NCBI GenBank assembly: GCA_963791225.1
Contig: CAWBRV010000008.1
Location: forward strand, 372,001 to 436,000
Direction of reading: 5' to 3'
Length of the DNA stretch: 64,000 nucleotides
Source of the DNA: PALSA-612 sp963791225
GTDB taxonomy: Bacteria > Actinomycetota > Thermoleophilia > Gaiellales > Gaiellaceae
In this document: positions 7,673-14,452 of the stretch, piece by piece
Numbering within the stretch: position 1 is the first letter of the stretch
Layout: each line of letters begins with the position of its first letter
Notes under the pieces: generated by a model
Told to the model about the DNA's origin: nothing
What the model saw: the letters and a program-made list of their open reading frames with translations, nothing else
Database searches by the model: none
Translations under genes and position numbers: made by a program

Positions 7673-9129
7673 CGGAGCTTGGCGAGCCCTGGGGTCTGGG
7701 AGGTCTGGCCGAAGGTGTGGTCGGTGACCGCCGCCGGCCAGGCCGAGAGGAAGATCAGGCAGGCGACGAGGGGGACGAGGAAGCCGAGCTCCGCCAGGCG
7801 GAGGTCGCGGGCGCTCTCCTCGACCGCGCTCCCCGTCGAGCGGTGGAGGACGGCCGAGATCAGCCGCAGCATGTACATCGCGGCGAGCACGATCGCGATC
7901 GCGCCGACGACCGACCAGCCCCAGCCGCTCGTGAAGACTCCGGTGAGGATCAGGAACTCGCCTGCGAACGCGCCAGACCCGGGCACGGCGAGCGCGATCA
8001 CGCCGAGCGTCATCAGCACGGTCGCGAGCGCCGGCCGTCCGCGGGCCATGCCGCCGAGCCGGTCGAAGCGGCCGGTGCCGGTGCGCAACTCGAGGAGCCC
8101 GGCGAGCATGAACATGGCCGCCGAGATCAGGCCGTGGTTGACCATCTGCAGCACAGCGCCGTTGAAGCCGGCGAGGTTGGTCGCGAACAGGCCGATCGTG
8201 ATCAGCCCCATCTGCGCCAGGCTCGAGTAGGCGACGACGCCGCGCACGTCCGGGGCCCGGAACGCGAGCAGCGATCCGTAGATCAGGCCGATCGCGGCCA
8301 GTACGAGGAGCGGCGTCCGGAAGTCGTTCGTGGGCTGGGGGAAGTGGATGATCGCGACGTACAGGAGCCCGAAGGCGGCCGTCTTCGAGACGACGCCCGA
8401 GAGCACGCCCGCGACCTCGGCCGGCGCCTCGCGGTAGGCGTCCGGCAGCCAGCCGTGGAACGGGAAGATGGGTGCCTTCACGGCGAAGGCGGCGACGAAG
8501 CCGAGGAAGATCCAGTCGGAGTTGCTGTAGGCGGTCGGCGCGATCATGTCGAACGAGCCGTGCGAGATGCCGAGCACGATGATCGAGGCCAGCATCAGCA
8601 GCGAGCCGGCCATCGTGTAGATGAAGAACATCAGCGTCGCGCGCAGCCGGCCGGGCCCGCCCCAGACGCCGACGAGGACGTAGAGCGGGATCAGCATCGC
8701 CTCCCAGAAGACGTAGAAGAGGAGGTAGTCCTGCGCTGCGAAGACACCGACGATCGCGCTCGTCAGGAGCAGCATCGAGGCGAAGTAGGCACGTGCTCGC
8801 TCGCGGCGCACCCACGTGGCATACGCGATCGCCGCCGTCTGCACGATCGCCGCCAGGCCGACGAGCCAGAGCCCGAAGCCGGCAAAACCGACGTGGTAGG
8901 AGATGCCCAGCTCGCCGAACCAGGTTGCGGTGTCCTGGAGCTGGACGAACGGCTGGCCGGGACCGTAGTCGAACGCGCTCAGCGCGCCGCCCCAGAACGC
9001 GATCTCGACGAGGCTGACGAAGAGCGCGACGAGTCCGGCGGCGAGTCGCGGCAGGGGCGCGAGCGCGATGAAGATCGCCCCGCCGAGCGGGAGCAGGATC
9101 AACGTGTCGGTCAACCAGCCGTTGGCCAT
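7669..9129 (-). CDS. nuoM: NADH-quinone oxidoreductase subunit M
   Basis: 486 residues and about 14 membrane helices. Antiporter-like signatures include FYVFWEAMLIPLYVLVGVWG, AFAVKAPIFPFHGWLPDAY, VVAYSSLAQMGLITIGLF and VNHGLISAAMFMLAGLL. The conserved glutamate of the first (FWEAMLIP) and lysine of the second (VKAPIFP) are present, as expected for an active proton channel. It starts three bases after nuoL stops and overlaps nuoN. Confidence 0.95.
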   Translation of the reverse strand: MANGWLTDTLILLPLGGAIFIALAPLPRLAAGLVALFVSLVEIAFWGGALSAFDYGPGQPFVQLQDTATWFGELGISYHVGFAGFGLWLVGLAAIVQTAAIAYATWVRRERARAYFASMLLLTSAIVGVFAAQDYLLFYVFWEAMLIPLYVLVGVWGGPGRLRATLMFFIYTMAGSLLMLASIIVLGISHGSFDMIAPTAYSNSDWIFLGFVAAFAVKAPIFPFHGWLPDAYREAPAEVAGVLSGVVSKTAAFGLLYVAIIHFPQPTNDFRTPLLVLAAIGLIYGSLLAFRAPDVRGVVAYSSLAQMGLITIGLFATNLAGFNGAVLQMVNHGLISAAMFMLAGLLELRTGTGRFDRLGGMARGRPALATVLMTLGVIALAVPGSGAFAGEFLILTGVFTSGWGWSVVGAIAIVLAAMYMLRLISAVLHRSTGSAVEESARDLRLAELGFLVPLVACLIFLSAWPAAVTDHTFGQTSQTPGLAKLR

Positions 9130-9132
9130 GGC

Positions 9133-11016
9133 TCAGCGCACCGCCAGGAAGACGACGGCGAGGACGGCGAGGCTGGCGGCGAGGGCGAGCACGTAGGTGC
9201 GCACGAGGCCGGTCTGCAGGCGCCGAGTCTCCGAGCCGAGGCTGCGGACCGCCTCCGCGATGCCCGTCATCGAGCCGCCGACGAGGGGGCCCTCGACGAG
9301 GGCGTACAGCAGCTTCGCGCTCGCGACTGCGGGCCGGTAGAAGACGGCGTCGTACAGCTCGTCGAACCAGAGCTTGTGCTCGAGGGCCGGGGACGCGGCC
9401 GGCGCCGGCCGGCGGCGCGCGACGTAGATCCACCAGGCGACGGCGATGCCGAGCAGCCCGAGCGCCACCGAGACGACGCTCGTGACCTCGTCCTGGGTGA
9501 GCGACGGGTCGATGAGCGGCGGTACCACCGGGTCGAGCCAGTCGGAGACGAGCTGCCACCCTCCCGGAACCTGGAGCCAACCGATGAAGGCCGCTCCGAG
9601 CGCGAGGATCCCGACCGGGATCAGCATCACGAGCGGCCCCTCGCCGTGCTCCCGGTGCAGGTTCTCCGTGACGAATTCCGAGGGCTTGCCCCCGAAGACG
9701 CGGAAGATGAGCCTGAACGTGTAGAGCCCGGTCAGGAGCGTTCCGAACAGATCGAGGGCGTACAGCGTGTAGCCGAACCAGCCGCCGCGTGCGAGCTCGG
9801 ACGCGATGATCGGATCCTTGGAGAAGAAACCCGAGAAGGGCGGGATGCCGACGAGGGCGAGACCGCCGACGAGGAAGGCGATGTACGTCCTCGGCATCAG
9901 CTTGCCGAGCCCGCCCATCTTGCGAATGTCCTGCTCGTCGATGAGCGCGTGGATGATCAGGCCTGCGGCGAGGAACAGGAGCGCCTTGAAGAAGGCGTGC
10001 GTGAGCAGGTGGAACATGCCGCTCGCGTAGGCGCCGATCCCGACGGCGACGAACATGTAGCCGATCTGGGACATCGTCGAGTAGGCGATCACGCGCTTGA
10101 TGTCCGTCTGGACGAGCGCGACGAGCCCGGCGAACACGAGCGTGGCGGCACCGAGCGCCGCAGCCGTGTCCTGCACGGATGGCGCGAGCTCGAAGATCGG
10201 CGACGTGCGCGCGATCAGGTAGACGCCGGCGGTGACCATGGTCGCCGCGTGGATCAGGGCGCTGACCGGCGTCGGGCCCTCCATCGCGTCCGGGAGCCAT
10301 GTGTGCAGCGGCAGCTGGGCGGATTTCGCGACCGCGCCGCCGAGCAGGCCGAGCGCGACGAGGATCAGCACCGTCTGCGACAGGCCGGGGGCCGCGGAGA
10401 ACACGGCGCTGTAGTCGAGCGTGCCCGTCTTCGCGATCAGCAGGAACAGCGCGAGCGCGAAGGTGGCGTCGCCGATCGCGTTCATCACGAACGCCTTCTT
10501 GGCAGCCGCGACCGCGCTCGGCCGCTCGTGCCAGAAGCCGATCAGGAGGTAGGACGAGAGGCCGACGAGGCCCCAGCCTGCGAGCAGCATCAGCAGGTTC
10601 CCGCCCTCGACGAGCAGCAGCATCGAGAAGACGAACATCGCCATGTAGGCGAAGTAGCGCCGCTCCTCGTTGTCGCCGTGCATGTAGCCGATCGAGTAGA
10701 GGACGATCAGCCCGCCGACGCCGGAGACGATCAGCATCATGAAGACGGAGAGCGGGTCGGCCAGGATCGACAGGCCGAAGTTCAGGCTTCCGGCCGAGAG
10801 CCACGTCCATCCCGTCGAGACGTGCGAGCGGTCGCTGGGCGACTCGCCGAGCATGGCAGCGAAGGCGACGAGGGCGGCGACGAAGGAGAGCGCGACGGAG
10901 CCGGTCGCGATGATCCCGGCCGCGCGCCGCGAGAAGAGGTTGCCGCCGAGTGCGATCACGGCGACCGCGACGAGCGGCAGGAAGAGGCAGATCCAGGAGG
11001 AGGTGACGACCGTCAC
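9133..11016 (-). CDS. nuoL: NADH-quinone oxidoreductase subunit L
   Basis: 627 residues from GTG 11016, which lies in a GTGA overlap with the stop of the arginase-family gene, so that start is well supported. It has about 16 membrane helices and family segments AGWGLVGLSSYLLIGFW, AVAKSAQLPLHTWLPDAMEG, VIAYSTMSQIGYMFVAVG and LTHAFFKALLFLAAG. The long C-terminal part (LEHKLWFDELYDAVFYRP) corresponds to the lateral helix and its final anchor. It is the largest antiporter-like subunit of complex I. Confidence 0.95.
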   Translation of the reverse strand: MTVVTSSWICLFLPLVAVAVIALGGNLFSRRAAGIIATGSVALSFVAALVAFAAMLGESPSDRSHVSTGWTWLSAGSLNFGLSILADPLSVFMMLIVSGVGGLIVLYSIGYMHGDNEERRYFAYMAMFVFSMLLLVEGGNLLMLLAGWGLVGLSSYLLIGFWHERPSAVAAAKKAFVMNAIGDATFALALFLLIAKTGTLDYSAVFSAAPGLSQTVLILVALGLLGGAVAKSAQLPLHTWLPDAMEGPTPVSALIHAATMVTAGVYLIARTSPIFELAPSVQDTAAALGAATLVFAGLVALVQTDIKRVIAYSTMSQIGYMFVAVGIGAYASGMFHLLTHAFFKALLFLAAGLIIHALIDEQDIRKMGGLGKLMPRTYIAFLVGGLALVGIPPFSGFFSKDPIIASELARGGWFGYTLYALDLFGTLLTGLYTFRLIFRVFGGKPSEFVTENLHREHGEGPLVMLIPVGILALGAAFIGWLQVPGGWQLVSDWLDPVVPPLIDPSLTQDEVTSVVSVALGLLGIAVAWWIYVARRRPAPAASPALEHKLWFDELYDAVFYRPAVASAKLLYALVEGPLVGGSMTGIAEAVRSLGSETRRLQTGLVRTYVLALAASLAVLAVVFLAVR

Positions 11017-11837
11017 GCCGTCACTCCCGCTCCGACGATCTGCTTCGCGATCAGGGTCGCGGCACCGGGGATCGTGCCGCCAGTGTCGTAGACGGGCTCG
11101 TACGCGGTGAGCGCGGCGGCGCGGATCGTGAACCGCCGTGCGACTTCTCCGATCGCCGAGGCGACCTCGTCGGCCGTCAGCCCGTTCTCGCTCCGATACC
11201 GGTTCGCCTGGCCCTCGGACGGATCGAGGACGTCGAGATCGACGTGCACGTACACGTCGTGTACGCGTGCAGCGAGCCCACCCAACGCCGGCTCGAGCGA
11301 CTCTCCCGGCCGGACACAGCACACGCCGGAGCGGTCGAGCCGCTCCTGCTCGGGCGGGTCGAGGTCACGCGCTCCCACGAGGACGACGTTCGCCTCCTCG
11401 ACCGGGCGCAGGCCCTCGACCCCCGCGCGGAGAGCACTCCAACCGGTGCCCGTGAGCATCGCGAGAGGCATGCCGTCGAAGAACCCGGTCGGCGTGGTCT
11501 CCGGGGTGTTGAAGTCGCCGTGAGCGTCGAACCAGACGACGCCGAGGCCGGGCGGCGTGCCGAGGCCGGCGACCGTGCCGAGCGACGAGCTGCAGACGCC
11601 CGCCAGGACGAACGGGAAGTCGCCTTGAGCGACGACCTCGCGCACGGTCTGCGCGATCGCGCGGACGACGTCCATCGACGCGCCGACCTCGTTCCACGAC
11701 TCTCCGGCCGTCTCGACGACCACGGTCTCGGCGCCGAGCTCGTCGGCGAGCGCCTCGGCGAGGACGGGCACGCCGGTCGCAAGCCCGAAGTCGCGGCGGC
11801 CGAGCTCGTACGGGACCTGGACGAGTACGGTCCCCAT
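11013..11837 (-). CDS. Arginase/ureohydrolase-family protein inside the nuo operon
   Basis: 274 residues with the ureohydrolase fold. The second metal motif is present (WFDAHGDFNTPET, residues 102-113), and so is a later VHVDLDVLDPS (about 198-207). The first motif, normally GGDHS with a metal-binding His, reads AGVCSSS at 79-85, so the Asp and His positions are replaced by Val and Cys. This may be a divergent subfamily with altered metal binding, or a non-hydrolytic relative. The A of its ATG is shared with the nuoK stop (TGATG) and its stop overlaps the nuoL GTG. It is therefore fully coupled to complex I synthesis. Arginase, agmatinase and formimidoylglutamase are all possible by family, and I cannot choose among them. 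Confidence 0.85.
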   Translation of the reverse strand: MGTVLVQVPYELGRRDFGLATGVPVLAEALADELGAETVVVETAGESWNEVGASMDVVRAIAQTVREVVAQGDFPFVLAGVCSSSLGTVAGLGTPPGLGVVWFDAHGDFNTPETTPTGFFDGMPLAMLTGTGWSALRAGVEGLRPVEEANVVLVGARDLDPPEQERLDRSGVCCVRPGESLEPALGGLAARVHDVYVHVDLDVLDPSEGQANRYRSENGLTADEVASAIGEVARRFTIRAAALTAYEPVYDTGGTIPGAATLIAKQIVGAGVTA

Positions 11838-12145
11838 CAGCCGCGCAGGCTCGTCAGCTTGTCGACGTCGAGCGTCAGGTTCCGCCGCGCCATGGCCACG
11901 ATCAGACCGAGCCCGACGACGACCTCCGACGCTGCCACGGCCATCACGGACAGGGCGAAGATCTGCCCCGAGCCGTTGCCGTGCAGCCGCGAGAACGCGA
12001 TCAGCGCGAGGTTGCCGCCGTTCAGCATCAGCTCGAGCGAGAGCAGCACGATCAGCGGGCTGCGGCGAAGCAGCACGCCGAGCGCGCCGGTCGCGAACAT
12101 GAACACGGCGACCGCGAGGTACCAGGTGACCTGCGGACCCATCAC
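11837..12145 (-). CDS. nuoK: NADH-quinone oxidoreductase subunit K
   Basis: 102 residues and three membrane helices with the conserved SPLIVLLSLELMLNGGNLAL (a glutamate in the second helix) and SVMAVAASEVVVGLGLIV (a glutamate in the third), both needed for proton coupling in this family. The start is GTG 12145 or the next codon, ATG 12142. A GGAAGG Shine-Dalgarno sequence precedes it, directly after the 3' arm of a hairpin in the nuoJ-nuoK gap. Confidence 0.94.
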   Translation of the reverse strand: MMGPQVTWYLAVAVFMFATGALGVLLRRSPLIVLLSLELMLNGGNLALIAFSRLHGNGSGQIFALSVMAVAASEVVVGLGLIVAMARRNLTLDVDKLTSLRG

Positions 12146-12159
12146 GCCGGCCTGTCCTT

Positions 12160-12182
12160 CCTTGCAACAACGTGTTGCAAGG
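12160..12182 (-). promoter_or_regulatory. Perfect inverted repeat before the nuoK ribosome-binding site
   Basis: Arms CCTTGCAACA and TGTTGCAAGG (10 bp, 3-nt loop) fill most of the 37-base nuoJ-nuoK gap. In the transcript the 3' arm abuts, and its last AAGG merges with, the GGAAGGA ribosome-binding site of nuoK. It could modulate nuoK translation or mark an mRNA-processing point. It starts right after the nuoJ stop. Confidence 0.6.
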
Positions 12183-12803
12183 TCATTGAGCGGCCGGGAT
12201 CTCCACCGGCGACTCGTCGACGTGGGGCGGGAGCGGCGGCGCCTCGTCCGAGTCGGCTTGCAGGCGCCGCGCGTGCGCGCCGAGGACGACGCCGCCGACG
12301 GCCGCGATCAGCAGCACGACGGAGGTGATCTCGAAGGCGAGCAGTTGGTCGGTGAGGAAGAGGCGGCCGATCTCCGCCGGGCTCCCGAACGAGCCGCTGA
12401 TTGACGCTGCGTGCGAGGTGTCGCCGGACGAGAGCCCGATGGCGACGAGCACCTCGACGAGGATCGCCGCCGCCGCCGTCACTGCAGCCACGCGGTTCAG
12501 GCTCGGCCCCCCGGCCCACGGCGCGTCCGCGCGGCCGCCGAGATAGGCGATCACGAACAGGAACATCACCATCACCGCCCCGGCGTAGACGAGCACCTGC
12601 GCGGCCGCGACGAACTCGGCCGAGAGCAGCAGGTAGAGGACGGCGAGCGAGGCGAGGTTCCCGATCAGCGCGAGCGCCGAGTAGAACGGGTTCGAGAAGC
12701 TGATCACCGCGATGCCGGACCCCACGCACGCCGCAGCGGCCGCGAACCACACGATCCAGACCAGCACGTTGCCGGCGCTCGACGCGACGAGGAAGTCGCT
12801 CAT
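12183..12803 (-). CDS. nuoJ: NADH-quinone oxidoreductase subunit J
   Basis: 206 residues and five membrane helices. The conserved block NPFYSALALIGNLASLAVLYLLL is followed by VAAAQVLVYAGAVMVMFLFVI, the pi-bulge helix region of this subunit. A hydrophilic C-terminal tail (LQADSDEAPPLPPHVDESP) extends beyond the usual end. The ATG at 12803 sits in an ATGA overlap with the stop of a 48-codon ORF encoded by a repeated element, and inside the 3' arm of a 14-bp perfect hairpin. Confidence 0.94.
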   Translation of the reverse strand: MSDFLVASSAGNVLVWIVWFAAAAACVGSGIAVISFSNPFYSALALIGNLASLAVLYLLLSAEFVAAAQVLVYAGAVMVMFLFVIAYLGGRADAPWAGGPSLNRVAAVTAAAAILVEVLVAIGLSSGDTSHAASISGSFGSPAEIGRLFLTDQLLAFEITSVVLLIAAVGGVVLGAHARRLQADSDEAPPLPPHVDESPVEIPAAQ

Positions 12804-12946
12804 AGGTCGATCCTCGACCTATGAGCGGGGAGGGGTCCCAGGGGAACCGGGAGGTTCCCCGACCAGATTGGCCTCGTGAAGAAGGGGGCTCGTGGGGGAA
12901 ACATGGTTTCCACCACGGGAGCGAGCGGCACGGGAGCGACGGTCAC
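12797..12946 (-). repeat. 150-bp coupled intergenic element, copy 1 (nuoI/nuoJ junction)
   Basis: This element fills the whole gap between nuoI and nuoJ. Its core (12823-12926) matches copy 2 at 96 of 104 positions without indels, and both copies span exactly 139 bases between flanking genes. Reading the transcript there are three hairpins. C: CGTGGTGGAAAC with GUUUCCCCCACG. B: GGGGAACC with GGTTCCCC, 4-nt loop. A: CGCTCATAGGTCGA with TCGACCTATGAGCG, 14 bp and perfect, with the nuoJ AUG in its 3' arm. Hairpins A and C pair in both copies although their sequences differ, so the changes are compensatory. Confidence 0.8.
12800..12946 (-). CDS. Candidate 48-codon small protein, copy 1, between nuoI and nuoJ
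   Basis: The GTG at 12946 overlaps the nuoI stop (GTGA), and the TGA at 12800-12802 overlaps the nuoJ ATG (ATGA), so the ORF bridges the junction exactly. The peptide is proline-rich. The conserved centre includes FPPRAPFF, RPIWSGNLP and VPLGPLPAHR. An internal ATG at 12904 with a weak GGTGG ribosome-binding site could give a 34-residue form. Compared with copy 2, codons in the conserved centre differ at five places, four of them synonymous (CCA/CCG, GCC/GCT, CCA/CCG, CAT/CAC). This supports translation, but two copies are few. It may be a coupling device rather than a functional protein. Confidence 0.45.
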   Translation of the reverse strand: MTVAPVPLAPVVETMFPPRAPFFTRPIWSGNLPVPLGPLPAHRSRIDL

Positions 12947-13443
12947 GAGTGCACCTTGTAGTAGGGGATCGGCGTGTCGAACTCCTCCGGGGACGCGACC
13001 GGGACCGTCTTGATCGGCTCGGCGAGCAGGATGTCCTTCGTGTAGATCAGGTCGTCGCGCGAGTACTCGGAGATCTCGAACTCGTTGCCGAGCGTGATCG
13101 CGTCGAACGGGCAGGCGAGCTCGCAGTAGCCGCAGAAGATGCAGCGGCTCATGTTGATCTCGTAGATGCGCGCGTAGCGCTCGCCGGCAGAGACACGGTC
13201 CGTCGGCGTGTTCTCGGCGGCGACGACCCGGATGCAGTCGGCAGGGCAGGCGGCGGCGCACAGCGAGCAGCCGACGCACTTCTCCAGCCCGTTCTCGTGG
13301 CGGTGGAGCCGGTGGCGGCCGCGGAAGCGCGGATAGACCGGGCGCACGTACTCGGGGTACTGCACCGTGATCGGCTTGTTGAAGAGCTGCCGGAAGGTGA
13401 CAGCGAAGCCTTTGAGCGTCGGAATGGGTTGCGGCGCCGGCAT
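12943..13443 (-). CDS. nuoI: NADH-quinone oxidoreductase subunit I (2x 4Fe-4S)
   Basis: 166 residues with two ferredoxin motifs, CVGCSLCAAACPADC and CIFCGYCELACPFDA, which bind clusters N6a and N6b on the electron path from the NADH arm to quinone. N-terminal FAVTFRQLFNKPITVQYPE is typical. The ATG at 13443 follows the nuoH stop by one base, and its stop leads into the repeated element before nuoJ. Peripheral arm, cytoplasmic side. Confidence 0.96.
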   Translation of the reverse strand: MPAPQPIPTLKGFAVTFRQLFNKPITVQYPEYVRPVYPRFRGRHRLHRHENGLEKCVGCSLCAAACPADCIRVVAAENTPTDRVSAGERYARIYEINMSRCIFCGYCELACPFDAITLGNEFEISEYSRDDLIYTKDILLAEPIKTVPVASPEEFDTPIPYYKVHS

Positions 13444-13444
13444 C

Positions 13445-14452
13445 TCAGCTCGTCCACGCGACGACGAGGGCGGTAATCACGGCGTTCAGGGTCGCGATCG
13501 GCAGTAGCACCTTCCAGCCGAAGCGCATCAGCTGGTCGTAGCGCAGGCGCGGCACGGTGGCCCGGATCCAGATGAAGATCCCGATCGCGATCGCGAGCTT
13601 GATGACGAACCAGAGCGGCCCGAGCGGCGCCCACGGCCCTTCCCAGCCGCCGAAGTAGAGCGTGATCGCGAGCGCTGAGAGGGTGATCATGTTCACGTAC
13701 TCCGCCATCTGGAACAGGCCCCAGCGCATTCCCGAGTACTCGGTGTGGTAGCCGGCGACGAGCTCGCTGTCGGCCTCGGGCAGGTCGAAGGGTGCCCTCG
13801 CCGTCTCGGCGATCGCGGCGAGGAAGAAGACGAGGAAGCCGACGAACTGGGGAGCGACGTACCACATCGAGTCGATCTGCTTGTTCACGAGCTCGGACAG
13901 GTTCAGCGAGTGCCCGAGCAGGATCACGCCGAGGACCGAGAGCGACAGCGAGACCTCGTAGGAGACGAGCTGCGCGCAGGTGCGCATCGAGCCGAGCAGC
14001 GAGTACTTCGAGTCGGACGCCCAGCCGCCGACGATGAATCCGTACACGCCGACCGAGCCGAGCGCGAAGAACAGGATCAGCCCGATCGGGACGTCCGCGA
14101 CGACGCCCTGGACGTAGTAGCCGTCCACTGTCCAGCCCTCGCCGAACGGGATGACGCTGAAGGCGAGGATCGCGGCGAAGGCCGAGAAGGCCGGCGCGAC
14201 GATGTAGGGGATCACCTCCACCTTGCCCGGGAAGAACGCCTCCTTGCGGACGAGCTTGACCAGGTCGGCGATCGGCTGCAGCAGGCCGAAGGGCCCGGCG
14301 CGGTTCGGGCCGTAGCGGAGCTGCATGCGCCCGAGCACCTTGCGCTCGACCAGCGTCGTGTACGCGAAGGTGACGAGGACGAGGTTGATGACCACGATCG
14401 CCTCGATCAGCGCGATCCACCAGACTTCGGTGGTCGTCGCGAGAACGCTCAC
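13445..14452 (-). CDS. nuoH: NADH-quinone oxidoreductase subunit H
   Basis: 335 residues and eight membrane helices, the quinone-site membrane subunit. Hallmarks are ERKVLGRMQLRYGPNRAGPFG, KLVRKEAFFPG, ETARAPFDLPEADSELVAGYHTEYSG and the C-terminal RATVPRLRYDQLMRFGWK. The GTG at 14452 is in a GTGA overlap with the nuoG stop. Upstream in-frame sequence is the antisense-like arginine-rich shadow of nuoG and is not part of the protein. Confidence 0.96.
   Translation of the reverse strand: MSVLATTTEVWWIALIEAIVVINLVLVTFAYTTLVERKVLGRMQLRYGPNRAGPFGLLQPIADLVKLVRKEAFFPGKVEVIPYIVAPAFSAFAAILAFSVIPFGEGWTVDGYYVQGVVADVPIGLILFFALGSVGVYGFIVGGWASDSKYSLLGSMRTCAQLVSYEVSLSLSVLGVILLGHSLNLSELVNKQIDSMWYVAPQFVGFLVFFLAAIAETARAPFDLPEADSELVAGYHTEYSGMRWGLFQMAEYVNMITLSALAITLYFGGWEGPWAPLGPLWFVIKLAIAIGIFIWIRATVPRLRYDQLMRFGWKVLLPIATLNAVITALVVAWTS

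Noticed and set aside
7717..11091. A 1124-codon open frame on the plus strand opposite nuoL-nuoN
   Set aside because: It is an antisense shadow of GC-rich membrane-protein genes, rich in Glu, Arg, Gln and Asp with no domain. The minus-strand frames encode clear nuo subunits.
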